Below are positions 1-10,755 of a stretch of DNA of 64,000 bases, in pieces. The notes beneath the pieces were generated by a model. That model worked only from the letters and a program-made list of their open reading frames with translations, searched no databases and had not been told where the DNA came from. The number at the start of each line of letters is the position of its first letter. Within the stretch, counting starts at the first letter, position 1. The stretch covers positions 146,304,697 to 146,368,696 of the forward strand of contig NC_086173.1 in the NCBI RefSeq assembly GCF_023053635.1, given 5' to 3'. The translations under genes were made by a program, and so were the position numbers. The stretch comes from Elgaria multicarinata webbii (taxonomy: Eukaryota > Chordata > Lepidosauria > Squamata > Anguidae).

Positions 1-631
1 GTATATGGAAGCGGAGTCTGTTGGCACAAGGATAACCAACGAACAGGTTCTAGGCCAGATCCAAGTTATGGGATAACTTCATTTGGCCTCTGGTAGTTCT
101 GCCAAATTTAGATCAAGATGTATAAAGATTTGCCCGTAGTTCCACTTGAAAAAGGAAACACTTCCACGCTTTAAGAAACAAGCTGTTCCACAGTACATTA
201 AAGCAAGGTGTAACATGTTCCTTATGTAAAAATGTTTTTAATTATATCTGAGCCTGAGTGGATCTGTTCCATAATGAAGAAGCCTTTCCTTCTAGACGGC
301 GCTAACTCTGTTACAAAACGTGTCTACTCATGAGGGACTTGGTTTTGTTGGCAAGACATTTTCTGGCCCAAAAGCTACTGTCTGGTATTCTTGGGGGCCC
401 TTTAGTCATCCTTAGTTGACCCTTCCCACTCTAGTGTTTCAGAATTAAGAATGGGAGTTGTGCGTTCAGCTTCCTGGGTGTGGGAGTAGCTGAGGGGGAA
501 TCCTTGGTAGAATACATGTGAGGAACTCCTGCAATTATATTCTGCTGATCCTCTGGCTCCAGGGAAAGCTAATGGCTCCCTATAATGGAAATGGCCCATG
601 TCTATCTTCTAATATAACAGGGATGGGAAAA

Positions 632-758
632 GTGTGGTCCTTCAGATGTTGTTGGACTGCAACCTCCCATCGTCCCTAGGGCTCAACGAAGTTGCAGGCT
701 GGCAACATATGGAGGGCCTCACATTTCCCACACCTGCAATGTAACCTCTTCGAGCTTT
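632..758. repeat. Degraded MITE-like 'GGACTACAACTCCCA' repeat
   Basis: Contains the words TTGTTGGACTGCAACCTCCC and CATATGGAGGGC, a diverged copy of a repeat that recurs at many sites here. Family name not known to me. Confidence 0.5.
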
Positions 759-1344
759 CTCTCAAGGGCAAAACTTCGATTGGAACCGATAAGCTCTGGA
801 GACGAAAGGCTGCTTAGGCCGTTCTGTTCGGAGAAGCTGTTATTGCTGCCAGCAGGAATTGCAGCGACTCAGCATTTCCGATTAGAAGCTTGAAGGTGGC
901 TTCAGGGGGAGGGGATGAGAGACACTTCCCATAGCAGTGTCTACGCCTTCCCCAACGTCTAGGCTGGCTGGGAATGATGGGCGTTGCAGTCCTGCACTTC
1001 ACACCTCGAGTGGTATTTTCTTGGTAGAAAGGCAGAGTACAAATCAAATCAGTAAATCTGGAGGGCTGCATTGGCTGCATTGATTGAAGAGAAGAATGAT
1101 AGCAGCTGAGAGGCCAGAAAGAAGCGTATTACAATATTATACCCAAGAGAGCACAACAACTGTCTTTAGCATTGGCGGCAGAGATTATGCGTGCCAGGGA
1201 AAGCATGAGCAGGAAACATTAAAAACATTAACTACATAATTTAAAAGGCTAAATTAAAGAGATGTCCTCACACCCTTTCTAAAAGCCAAGAGGATGGAGA
1301 TATTTTAGGGTATTACTTGGGTGGTTTTGACTAAGGAATCTGTT

Positions 1345-1425
1345 CCAGGCCTTAGAGCTTGTGCTTGGCATGCAGGCAGTCCCTGGTTCAATCCCTGGCA
1401 TCTCTAGGTAGGGAAAGAAAACTGC
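1345..1425 (+). repeat. tRNA-Ala-like SINE head, decayed
   Basis: GGCATGCAGGCAGTCCCTGG followed by TTCAATCCCTGGCATCTC resembles the anticodon and B-box part of the tRNA-Ala-derived SINE seen more completely at 26503 and 39500. Confidence 0.5.
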
Positions 1426-1562
1426 TGCCCAAAGCCCTGGCCATAGGAGGAGCAGGGAGAGAAGAAGTGGTAACCCAATTCTTCCTCTCTCAGGGCGCTT
1501 CTGTCTGCTGGCTGAGCCGTGTATTAAATTGCAGGCATGCAGTTCATTGTTGGTTTTAGATC

Positions 1563-1700
1563 AGGGGTGGACAGGAAGTAGAACTCCAGATGTTTTGGAT
1601 GTTGACTTCTAGTATTCCCGTCCACTGGCCCTGCTGGCAGAGACTTCTGGGGCAGCAAGTCCAAAACATCTCGAGATCTATCTTATGCCCATCCCCCTTT
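1563..1700. repeat. Palindromic MITE-like repeat (CCAGATGTTTTGGA type)
   Basis: The left end CCAGATGTTTTGGATG and the right end GTCCAAAACATCTCG are near inverted copies around a core with TGCTGGCAGAG. Same family as the copies at 23381, 28705, 34415 and 61578. Confidence 0.55.
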
Positions 1701-2247
1701 TAGACTATATGCAGCATGTATTGCTGTTGTGGTTTACAATGCTGTTATTGTGTATTATACAAATCTGAATAAACAATAGACTAACAGTCTGCCGCTGCTT
1801 CTTGAGTCTTGAGACTCACAAGTGGCATGAATTACAATGCAGTTAATGTTGTACAGGGAGAAATGTTCCGAGATTGTCTGCATCTTTTTCCTTTCCTTTT
1901 TTCCAAGAGTGGGTTTTACAGGTAGATGGGAGGAACAATTGGCTGGTCTCCCCCCACCTACCTCACAATGCTCTATGAATGTTAATTAGTGGCAGACTTA
2001 CCTCATCCTCTCTTCCTATTTCTGTGTTTCTTCCTTTTTTATTCTTCCATCCCTTCTGCCCTTTCTTCACTGCTTCTCCTTAATCACTTACCATCTTGGT
2101 TTGTACCTTCTTGTTTTCCTCATAATTTCCTCCATTGCCTCTTCCTTTTCCATCACAATTTGCAATTTTCCCTCTCCTGAGCCTTGGCTCTTATTCCCAC
2201 TGCCACTCATATTTATGGTTTCCCTCCCTCTCCCTCCTGCAACACAG

Positions 2248-2462
2248 GCTGCTGCATCTATGAGAAGCCACGGGCTTTTGGCGAGAGCTCCACAGAGAGC
2301 GAAGACGAGGACGACGAAGGCTGTGGCAACGCCCACTGCATCCGGGGCCACAAGAGAGGCCAGCGGGGGAAGGCGCAGGGTAAAGCCGGTGGCCCAGCAG
2401 AGAGCAGCCCCCAGAAGTCGGAGCCGCCTGACCAAAACCACGCCGCGGCCATGCAACACTGA
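2248..2462 (+). CDS. PPP1R11: PPP1R11 (protein phosphatase 1 inhibitor subunit 11), last coding exon
   Basis: This exon encodes the C-terminal 70 residues of PPP1R11, a small heat-stable inhibitor of protein phosphatase 1, also reported as a RING-like ubiquitin ligase acting on TLR2. The translation opens with the family signature [17 protein letters not shown], then an acidic run, then [14 protein letters not shown], and ends in the conserved MQH before TGA at 2460-2462. The AG acceptor at 2246-2247 leaves two bases to complete a split Cys codon, giving the CCCIYEKP motif of vertebrate orthologues. An ATG in the same frame at 2184 lies in the intron and is not a real start. The basic, Gln/Pro-rich tail is diverged and somewhat shorter than in mammals. 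The N-terminal exons, including the PP1-binding motif, are outside the window. The assignment is from remembered family sequence. Confidence 0.93.
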
Positions 2463-2544
2463 ACCCTGCCCTGCCGTGGGGTTGGGGGGAGAGCCCCACC
2501 TCCTACCCTGAGCAGGGACTGATGCCGCCCCAACTCTGGGGCAA

Positions 2545-2567
2545 GGGGGAGGGAGGGGAGGGGAGGG
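2545..2567 (+). promoter_or_regulatory. G-quadruplex-capable G-run cluster in the PPP1R11 3' UTR (copy 1)
   Basis: Five runs of three to five G separated by single A residues. This meets the usual sequence rule for a quadruplex in the mRNA-sense strand. Function is inference. Confidence 0.45.
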
Positions 2568-2607
2568 CTCACGCATCCTGTGCTGGTGCTGACACTGCCT
2601 CGACTCT

Positions 2608-2627
2608 GGGGGGAGGGGAGGGGAGGG
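2608..2627 (+). promoter_or_regulatory. G-quadruplex-capable G-run cluster in the PPP1R11 3' UTR (copy 2)
   Basis: Four G runs separated by single A residues, a second copy of the element at 2545. Both follow the words ACTCTGGG, which points to local tandem duplication. Confidence 0.45.
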
Positions 2628-2807
2628 CACATGCACCCAGCTCCCCGTCTGTCTCTTGCCAGTGCTGCTGCTGTCGTCTTATCTGTCCATCCGTGGCTGG
2701 TGAGTCCGTCTGGTGCCGCCCATCCTCACCCCCCACCCCATCCAACGTGGAATGTATTCACAGAGCCTTCTGGGTTCTTTGGCTGGTTTTTTTCCCCTTG
2801 CTTCATA

Positions 2808-2813
2808 ATTAAA
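2808..2813 (+). terminator. PPP1R11: Poly(A) signal ATTAAA of PPP1R11
   Basis: ATTAAA about 345 bp after the PPP1R11 stop, followed within 25 bp by a TG-rich stretch. It is the first good poly(A) hexamer downstream of the stop. Confidence 0.6.
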
Positions 2814-2832
2814 TATTTGTATCGGTGATGAA

Positions 2833-5410
2833 CAAGGTGGGAAACGGGTGCTGCTTTGGAAAGGTCAGTGATAGAGCTGCCTCCAAACCCCTTCTGTTGA
2901 ACATGCGTTTCCCCGTCTCCTCTCTCTCTCTCTCCCCGTTCCCGGGCTTTGAGTCCACACTTCCACTTTCTGCCTTGTACCTCTGCTCCGACCTACTTTT
3001 CTTCCCCAGCCCTGTATGTTCTCTGCCTTTCCATGCTCTGCCCAGGTAATTTTTGCTTGTATGCTCTCTCGCCTTCACTGATCCCTGCTGGCCTCAGCTC
3101 CGCTGCTGTATCCTGTAGCTCACTCCAGGTCTCGCCACTGCATGGTTCCTGCGTCTGACACACAGCTGCCTTAAGGGTGCAGCCTTCAGGTCTCCCCACT
3201 GTCTTTTGATTTCTGGCGCTTTGATTCCCAACTCTTTGTTGCGACACGGCTACCTTCCTTTGTTGTCTTCAAATGTCTTTTTAAAAGAACGTCCGTCCCC
3301 CCTCCTGTGACTGCTTTTTTTAAAAACAACAACAACAACCAACAATGTTTCTTTTTTCGTTATGCTACGGAAGGCTGTAAGATTATTCTTTTCAGGCGGG
3401 ACAAGGGATTAAGTGAGAAGAACAGGAAGTCCAATGGCTGGGCTGGGGGTGGGGGTGTAGCAACTGCTGCTGGTTCAGGGGTGGGGTCAGGCATCTGGTA
3501 GTTGGGGAAGGGGACTGAGAATCGTATGCTGCGGTTGAATCTGGCATCTGACCCTCAAGTCAAGAGGAAAAGCGGCTGGGCTCAGTTTGAAGAAGTCCCA
3601 CGACTGATTTTTAAAAACAAATCACCCAAGCCTGATCATCTTGCACAAGGAAACGGAAGCCAACCCTGTGTTCAATTTCCATTCTGTAGCTGGAGGTTTA
3701 CACTGAACCCTGAAATCACGCAACAGGACGCTGTCATTGTGATGTGTTGTGGGGGCACTTCCTTCCCTGGCATGACTCACACAGCACTCAATTGTTCTTT
3801 TTACCTGTGGCTCAGTATTACAAGGCAGGTGACTCTAAGTCCTCTCTGGCCTCCACGTGCCAATCTCAGCCTGCTTCTAATTAAACATCATTTTCAACAA
3901 GGGAAGCAGTGGAGGGTTTTCCCCAAATGGTTCGGATGAGTACGCGGACCTCAGGCCAGTTCAGCAAGCCCCTTAAGAGCAGCAGATCTCAAACGTCTAA
4001 TTAGTGCGGTGCCCTTCTTGTCTGACTTAAAAGGTGAAAGCAAGCATAACTCTGCAAGAAAGCCTTGTTTGTTCAAAAGTCTGGCCCTTGGTGGAGGCTA
4101 TCCCTATGTATTTCTGCATCAGTCACTCCTGGCTGGAGAGCAGGCAGGCAGAGATGCAGCAGGCAACCTCTGTTCAGAAGTGCTTTGGGTTCAGAGAAGC
4201 TTTTTCATTGTTTCGTTTGCACAGCACACTGCTCTCTTTCTGCGCAGTGTCTGAATTACAGGGTCGTTAAGGGGGCTTGACACCACCCTACTATTTGTGA
4301 TAGCTTCTGTTCTTAGACTACAGCTGGGGTAACATACCTTGCCCCCCCCCAACAAAAAAAAATGGAGTAGGAAAGTCGGAGTGGGGCTTGTGAGCTCCCC
4401 TACCTTTACTCCTTTAACTTGAATACAGTTTGCAAGTTGCTGTCTTAGGGCAAGCTACCGATCCCCAAATGCAGACAGTGTGGGTGGGTGGACTGTATAG
4501 GTCAGTAACTGCCATTCTGGTGCTATTATCAGCCTGTCCTGTTTGAACAAAGGAAGTGCGGTAGTGTGTTCAACTTGCTCATATTGGGCATTAGGGTGAT
4601 AAGAACCAGGGTGGATTTTATCTGGGGGATCAGCAGTGTCCCTTGGTGGGAGACTGGATATTGAGCAGGAGGGATCAACTGGACACACAGGAATTGCACA
4701 AATGATGTATTTACAGGCAGCAACAATATATTGGGCACAACGCTACCCAACAAGATGGCTACACACTCTGGCACTGTCCTAAAAGAAAATTTATTCAATA
4801 CCTTTAAAAAAATTGCCTGAGAATTAAAATGCAGATGTCTGTGGGGTCATACAGAAGTCTCAGCTTCCTGAGTCACTACAGTAGCTTAAACCCTGCTTAG
4901 CTTATATAAATACATATATAATACAAGCTCAGTGTACTGCAACCTGAAATGCCAAATGTTGTCAAGGTCTTTGCAAATGGCATACATTATGCAAGTGTTG
5001 TAATTGTTTGATACAGCAATTAAATTTTGGTTCATTTAAACACAAGCTCTGTTTAGCAGCTGAATACATATACCAAGGAAGCTTGCAACTTCTGTCCAGC
5101 CAATGAAGCTGTCATGTCTGGATTGCCTGGGCCACCAAAGGTAGATGAGAAGCCGTTCTCCCAGAGCCACAAAATTCCTCCAGTCTGGTTGTGTGCACAC
5201 TGTCCCTTGGAGCAAGACTGAAGGATAAAGCCTGTGGATTTTATAGATGTTTCCTAGCTCATGAAATGATAGGTAATGCCTCTTCCTTTTCTCAGGAGCT
5301 AACAGGCCAACACATGCATTCAGGAGAGCAGTGAGGGGGTGGTCTTGGAAGGTTTTTGAAGCATCACAGCTTGGGAAATTAATTACCTTTCCAGAGAGAG
5401 AGAGAGAGAG
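2833..5410. other. Intergenic, no gene recognised
   Basis: Contains an open frame of 145 codons at 3502-3939 (+) with no recognisable domain and ordinary chance composition. There is a C run near 4345 and a GA microsatellite at about 5394-5410. If RNF39 kept its 3' exons they could lie here on the minus strand, but I see no SPRY motif. Confidence 0.5.
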
Positions 5411-5620
5411 TCATAGAATCATAGAATAGCAGAGTTGGAAGGGGCCTACAAGGCCACCAAGTCCAACCCCCTGCTCAATGCAGGAATCCACCCTAAAGCA
5501 TCCCTGACAGATGGTTGTCCAGCTGCCTCTTGAAGGCCTCTAGTGTGGGAGAGGCCACAACCTCCCTAGGTAACTGGTTCCATTGTCGTACTGTCAAACA
5601 CTCAAGCATGGGAAACTGAA
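5411..5620 (-). repeat. CR1 LINE 3' end (octamer-tail subfamily)
   Basis: Begins on the plus strand with TCATAGAATCATAGAATAGC, the complement of the CR1 terminal ATTCTATG repeat. It continues into the usual 3' region and the last codons of ORF2, and is 5' truncated. Confidence 0.85.
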
Positions 5621-6285
5621 CCGATCTAACCTTTCAAGATGACAATTTAGCTGGCATAAACAGCTTCAAGGCAGGCCCTGAATTACCGGCCTATGTGAAA
5701 AAAATTCTCTCTCTTTTTTTTAACTATAAAACTGCCAGTTAGGCCAAATTACACAAGTCTACTGTGAGCATGTAGAAATGCGGTGAAGTCCACTTTTCTG
5801 CTCACCAACTAACTACATAAATGGAATAAAGGCATGCCTTCAGTCTAGCCTCTTGTCATCTGCTCCAGCCTCACTTTTAAAGCTTATCCCTGCAACAGTG
5901 AGGACTAAGTATGCATGCTTTTTTTTAAAAAAAAACCACTAGATTTTATTAATTTGGCAAATATACTGCAAGCTACATTGTGTAGTTTGTAGTATAAAAA
6001 AGACTGCACTAAACTGCGGTCGGTAGGGGAGGTGGAGAGAGAGAACAACTGTTTTTTGGTTTTGGCCAGGAGTTGGTGGTAATGAACTACAAACACCTTT
6101 GTACCCTAAGGTCTAAATTGCTTTGCACACATCCTAAGTTATGGCTGGAGGCATATGTTGTAACAATCTTGGTTATGGTCTTGTCAATGTTGGGACAGGA
6201 GATTTGTGCTGCAGAGAGGCAGGATATAAATATAACCGCCTTCCTCAGCCTGGCACCCTCCTGGTGTGTTTGGGTTCCAGCATGC
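5621..6285. other. Intergenic, no feature recognised
   Basis: AT-rich sequence with poly-T and poly-A runs near 5710 and 5920; no supported ORF or recognisable repeat. Confidence 0.4.
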
Positions 6286-7430
6286 TCATAAGAACATAAG
6301 AAATACCATGCTGGATCAAACCAAGGGTCCATCTAGTCCAGCACTCTGTTCACACTGTGGCCAACCAGCCATCGGCCAGGGACCAACAAGCAGGACATGG
6401 TGCAACAGCATCCTCAAAACCATGTTCCCCAGCAACTGGTGCACACAGGCTTACTGCCTCAAATACTGGAGATAGCACACAACCATCAGGGCTTGTAGGC
6501 ATTGATAGCCTTCGCCTCCAGGAATTTATCCAACCCCCTTTTAAAGCCATCCAAATTGGTGGCCATCACTACATCCTGTGGTAGTGAGTTCCATAATTTA
6601 ACTATGTGCTGTGTGAAGAAGTCCTTCCTTTTATTGGTCCTGGATCTCCCACCAATCACTGGGTTCTAGTATTTTGAGAGAGGGAGAAAAATGTCTCCCT
6701 AGCCACATTCTCCAATCCATACCATGCATAATTTTGTACACCTCTATCGTGTCTCCCCTTAGCCTCATTTTTTTCAAGCTAAACAATCCCAGTTGATGTA
6801 ACCTTCCCTCATAGGGGAGATGCTCCAGCCCCTTAATAATTTTAGTTGCTCTTTTCTGCACTTTTTCCAGCTCTATAATATATTTTTTTAGGTGTGGTGA
6901 CCAGAACTGTACACAGTATTCTAAGTGTGGTCGCATCATCAATTTGTATAAGGGCAATATGGTACGGGCTGTTTTATTCTCAATTCATTTTCATATAATG
7001 CTTAACATGGGAGTTTGCCTTCTTTATAGCGGCCGCACACTGGGTGGACTTTTTCATCGAGCTGTGTCCACCACAATCCCAAGATCTCTTTCTTGTTCGG
7101 TCACCACCAGCTCAGATCCCATTAGGTTATACTTGAAGTTGGGGTTATTCCCCACCCCCAACATGCATCTCCTTACACTTGCTTACATTGAACCGCATTT
7201 GCCATTTGGATGCCCACTCTCCCAGCTTGAAGAGATCCCTTTGGAGCTCCTCACAATCCGTGTTTTAACAACCTTAAATAATTTGGTGTTTGTCGGCAAA
7301 CTTGGCCACTTCACTGCTCACTCCTAATTCCAGATCATTTATGAACAAGTTGAAAACAATTGATCCCAATACTGATCCCTGTGGGACCCCACTATTAACT
7401 TCCCTCCATCGGGAGAATTATTTATTATTT

Positions 7431-7461
<31 letters not shown>

Positions 7462-7600
7462 GCACCATCAATGTACATCATTTATTCCTACTCTCTGCTT
7501 TCTGTTCTTTAACCAGTTACTGATCCATAAGAGGACCTCTCCTACTAAGTTTATTCGGAAGTCTTTGGCGGGGGACTTTATCAAAAGGTAAAGTAGGTGG
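6286..7600 (-). repeat. CR1 LINE fragment, reverse transcriptase end to 3' tail
   Basis: The minus strand reads, in broken frames, from reverse-transcriptase words near 7400 (GSVLGP, then VAKFAD further down) through [18 protein letters not shown] and KVQKRATKIIKGLEHLPYE (6631-6957) to the 3' end, AGAACATAAG complement at about 6287. ORF2 is interrupted by stops and frameshifts, so this is an old copy of about 1.3 kb. A TTTA-repeat LINE tail lies inside it at 7417-7485. Confidence 0.85.
7417..7485 (-). repeat. (TTTA)n microsatellite with LINE-tail sequence, nested in CR1
   Basis: A run of TTTA units followed by GCACCATCAATGTACATCA. The complement TGATGGTGCTA plus AAAT repeats resembles the tail of the L2-like LINE at 28900-29293, so this is probably a short tail-only insertion. 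Confidence 0.55.
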
Positions 7601-8017
7601 ACTGGGATACTGGGAATTGTAGTACAGGTTGGGAAGGGTGAAGTATGCTAAAGAAATGTCAATTGATTGAAATCACAAGAAGCTGTAAAATGGATTTGCC
7701 ACTAGAGGGCAGGAAAGTGGTGTACAACGAACTTGGTTTATGAAAAGTTCTGAAAACCTTCCCCATGGCCATGAAATGCACTTCCCTGAAAGAACAGAAT
7801 GTCCCTCCCTTCCGTTTGTGCCTTTAATTCCCTCAGGAAAATGGCACCTTACTCTCACCAGACATTGTGAGTTAAAGCTGTAGTTCACTAGTAGAGCACC
7901 AACCTTGGATGTAGAAACACCTAAAATCGGTCTGGTGCCTTCACTGAAAAGATCTCAAGTAGCAGCGGTGGGGAAAAGAAAAATCACAGAAAAGCTTCAG
8001 CATATTCATAGATGACT
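7601..8017. other. Intergenic, no feature recognised
   Basis: Only a weak 'GGGAATTGTAGTACA' repeat word near 7610-7640; no gene seen. Confidence 0.35.
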
Positions 8018-8420
8018 AAGAACATAAGAAGAGCCCTGCTGGATCAGACCAAGGGCCCATCTAGTCCAGCACTCTGTTCACACAGTGGCCAACCAGCCGT
8101 CGGCCAGGGACCAACAAAGCAACAGCACCCTCCCACCCATGTTCCCCAGCAACTGCTGCACATAGGCTTACTGCCTTGGATACTGGAGGTAGCACATAAC
8201 CATCAGGGTTAGTAGCCATTGACAGCCTTCACCTCCAGGAATTTATCCAACCCCCTTTTAAAGCCATCCAAATTGTTGGCCATCACTACACTTGTGGCGG
8301 TGAATTCCATTGTTTAACTACGTGCCCTGTGAAGAAGTCCTTCCTTTCATCTGACCTGAATCTCCCACCAATCGGCTTCCTTGGATGATCCCACTAAGCT
8401 CCAGCATTATGAGGGAATGA
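8018..8420 (-). repeat. CR1 LINE 3' end (TTCTTATG-tail subfamily)
   Basis: AAGAACATAAGAAGAGCCCT on the plus strand is the complement of the AGGGCTCTTCTTATGTTCTT 3' end of this CR1 group. The last ORF2 codons (complement of TCCAGGAATTTATCCAACCC) follow. Confidence 0.85.
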
Positions 8421-8510
8421 GCTGGCAGACATTGGCCCTGTTCAGAAGACACCTTAAACTATGGGGGTTAAAGCTGCATTGGATGACTCTGGGTTCATAC
8501 GCGTGGCAAG

Positions 8511-8515
8511 AAAAA
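8511..8515 (-). terminator. Pol III terminator of tRNA-Tyr 1
   Basis: Five T residues on the minus strand seven bases after the tRNA 3' end. Confidence 0.75.
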
Positions 8516-8521
8516 CATGTG

Positions 8522-8609
8522 TCCTTCGAGCCGGAGTCGAACCAGCGACCTAAGGATGACTTTCATAGCACTCTACAGTCCTCCGCTCTACCAGCTGAGC
8601 TATCGAAGG
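8522..8609 (-). tRNA. tRNA-Tyr (GTA anticodon) with intron, copy 1
   Basis: Read on the minus strand, the 88-nt gene starts CCTTCGATAGCTCAGCTGG and ends CTCGAAGGA. The seven-base acceptor stem pairs fully, the A box is intact and the B box is GGTTCGACTCC. The anticodon loop reads ACTGTAGA, followed by an intron of about 15 nt (GTGCTATGAAAGTC region) at the canonical position after the anticodon, as in eukaryotic tRNA-Tyr genes. It decodes UAY codons after splicing and CCA addition. A T5 terminator follows. All visible features are those of a working gene. Confidence 0.95.
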
Positions 8610-8790
8610 GACATGCCTCAGGAGCTGTGTTGCTCCTTTTAACTTTGGGTGTGGTACCTACCAGGCATGGAACTGGATTTTCAGTGGGAGCATCTTGCTT
8701 GAGTCTGCCGGCTCTCCTGTCTCCTGGCCGGCAAACCTAAAACCTAAATGGGGGTGGGGGTATCAGAGCACCTCATTAACAAGCATGTAG

Positions 8791-9090
8791 ATAGGAACAT
8801 AAGAGCCCTGCTGGATCAGACCAAGGGTCCATCTAGTCCAGCATTCTGCTCACATAGTGGCCAACCAGACGGGCATGGGAAACCCGCAAGCAGGGCATGA
8901 GAGCAACAGCACCCTGTGCCCATGTTCCACAGCAACTGGTGTACATTGGAATCCTGCCTCTGATAATGGAGGTAGCACATAATGTCAAGTACATAGTAGC
9001 TATTGATAGCCTTCTCCTCCAGGAATTTGTCAAACCTCCTTTTAAAGTCATCCAAATTTTGAGAGGCGGAGAAAATGCCTCCCTCTTAAG
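8791..9090 (-). repeat. CR1 LINE 3' end (TTCTTATG-tail subfamily)
   Basis: Starts ATAGGAACATAAGAGCCCTG and runs through CAGCAACTGGTGTACAT to the ORF2 end (complement CTCCAGGAATTTGTCAAACC). 5' truncated, with an A-rich stretch after it. Confidence 0.85.
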
Positions 9091-9573
9091 GAGTGTATCT
9101 GTAGCAAAAACAAAAACAAAAACCCCGCACCCAAACCAAGCCAAAACAGTTAATTCAAGTTAGTGTATCAACAGTACGCTGTCAAATTGGATTGCAGTCA
9201 ACAAGTGACTCATGTACATCGGCACCTTACATGAAATGCTCCCAAAGAATGTGTTGGAGAATATGCCCCCGCCTTCCCACACAGACACGCAAAGTGCGGG
9301 TGTTTATTTTGTTTTTGCTAAGCATGGTTGCATTGGTTAAAAACTGCACTGGCTTGTAATGTAAAAAAGAATGTTGCTTTTATTGTACAATGTGAGTTTG
9401 TATTGCCAGGTCTAAAACAATGAAACGATCAAGTGTATTTCACTCCAAATGTCAGGAGTGTACAGCGTTGTCTGTCCCCAACACTCTACCCCTAAGAAAC
9501 ATGGGCCAAACTCCAGGACCGTGCAGTCAAGCCTCCCCCAGCCCCTGCCCCATGACCACCCAGAGAGAGCAGC
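9091..9573. other. Intergenic, no gene recognised
   Basis: A-rich (CAAAAA)n-like stretch near 9105-9125, otherwise unremarkable. The L1 integration site lies at its right edge. Confidence 0.35.
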
Positions 9574-9590
9574 AGAAGTCAACTACATTT

Positions 9591-10050
9591 AAATTAAAGA
9601 ATTGATAACAAATTTGCTGACAGCAGCGAGATTAATTATATCTAGGAACTGGAAGGTTCAAGGAGATTATCGTATTGAAGAATGGTATAAGGAAATTTGG
9701 GATATTGCCATTAATGATAAATTGACATGTAATATAAAAGTAAGAAGAGGCATATCAAATATGAATGAGTTTGAGGGAATTTGGAAACCGTTCCTGGTAT
9801 ATGTGTTCTCTAAGGGAAGTGGAAAACCACCACCAGAAGAAGTAATGAGATTTTGGAAGCAGGAATAGATCCCAAAGGGTGAAGGGGAGCAATTGTATTG
9901 TTTGATTATGAATAGTGATAAATTACAAATGTTAACAGTTGAGCAAATCTATGTAATATTTTTTTCTTTTTTTCTCTTCGATTGATTGTTTTAATGTGAT
10001 GTTGATGTATTTTAATTTGTGTTAATAAAAATTATAACAACAACAACAAA
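9591..10050 (+). mobile_element. 5'-truncated LINE-1 insertion
   Basis: A 460-bp insertion flanked by a perfect 17-bp target duplication (AGAAGTCAACTACATTT at 9574-9590 and 10051-10067). The open frame at 9602-9868 encodes the C-terminus of L1 ORF2: NLLTAARLIISRNWK, EEWYKEIWDIAINDKLT, IWKPFLVYV. A short 3' UTR with AATAAA and a (CAA)n-rich tail follows. The intact duplication and open frame indicate a young target-primed integration. Confidence 0.93.
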
Positions 10051-10067
10051 AGAAGTCAACTACATTT

Positions 10068-10321
10068 TATTCCAGTAGTGCTATGATTTAATGGAGGCTA
10101 AAAAGCAAAACTGTATTGCAATTTTTTTAAAATTGAAGTTGGCATCTGTTTGGGTTTTTTACTCTAATATATAAGAAATGCAGAAGTACCTGTGAAGCTT
10201 GGAATAATGGCAGGTAGGGCGCTACAGAAATGTTAAATGGGTGCTTCACAAATAAGCCTGGCCATCTAAATACACCCCCCCCCCCTTTTTAAGGCCATTA
10301 TGCCCTGGGTCTAGAATTGCC
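10068..10321. other. Intergenic, no gene recognised
   Basis: Contains a C13-like homopolymer near 10274-10286; nothing else supported. Confidence 0.35.
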
Positions 10322-10747
10322 TAGGGTGACCAACTGTCAGGATTTCCCCGGATTTGTCCTGGTTTTTGTTCTTTCCATGGTGTCAGGGGGGATTTTCTAT
10401 AATTTTCAACAATGTCCTGGAATGACACACCTTCCCCTTTAAGGCTGCCATTAGCATGGCAGGAGGGAATGACATGCTTTCTTGAGGCACATCATTCCCC
10501 CACCCCGAGCTCCAATTGAGGTCTGAAAGGGGAAAGTGGGTCATTCGTGGACATTATAGAAAAGGCCCCAATTGGAGTGGATGGTGGTGGTGCAGAAGGA
10601 AATCCTTTCCCCTCCTCCACTCCAATCGGGTTCTTTAAGGTGGCGGGGGAATAACGTACTTTCTGCAGGACTCAGAAAGCTGCTTCCCCCCCCCACACAC
10701 ACACACTAGGTGTCCTCTTTTTTGGTTTCCCAAATATGGTCACCCTA
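10322..10747. mobile_element. hAT-type non-autonomous DNA transposon, family 2, copy 1
   Basis: A 426-bp element with terminal inverted repeats TAGGGTGACCA and TGGTCACCCTA and a perfect 8-bp target duplication GAATTGCC (10314-10321 and 10748-10755). The TIR start and 8-bp duplication are typical of the hAT superfamily. It has no coding capacity. The copy at 54108-54526 differs at only about eight substitutions. Confidence 0.88.
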
Positions 10748-10755
10748 GAATTGCC

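Larger units (their letters stand above)
1..2247 (+). other. PPP1R11: Probable last intron of PPP1R11, with repeat fragments
   Basis: The sequence upstream of the PPP1R11 terminal exon ends in a polypyrimidine-rich tract (about 1990-2240) and an AG acceptor at 2246-2247, so it is read as intron. I looked for the preceding exon (PP1-binding KVEW region) and did not find it, so the earlier exons should lie before position 1. Inside are degraded interspersed repeats: a palindromic 'ACTCCCA'-type repeat near 632-758, a SINE head near 1345-1425 and another palindromic repeat at 1563-1700. No other gene is visible. Confidence 0.6.
2463..2832 (+). other. PPP1R11: PPP1R11 3' UTR
   Basis: GC-rich sequence from the stop codon to just past an ATTAAA poly(A) signal. 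It holds two G-run clusters (2545-2567 and 2608-2627) inside an imperfect tandem duplication of roughly 65-80 bp. The 3' boundary is inferred from the signal position; the true cleavage site is unknown. Confidence 0.7.

Noticed and set aside
2088-2636. 182-codon minus-strand frame and other frames over the PPP1R11 exon
   Set aside because: Shadows of the real plus-strand exon in GC-rich sequence.
3502-3939. 145-codon plus-strand open frame
   Set aside because: No domain, no splice or promoter context, ordinary chance composition.
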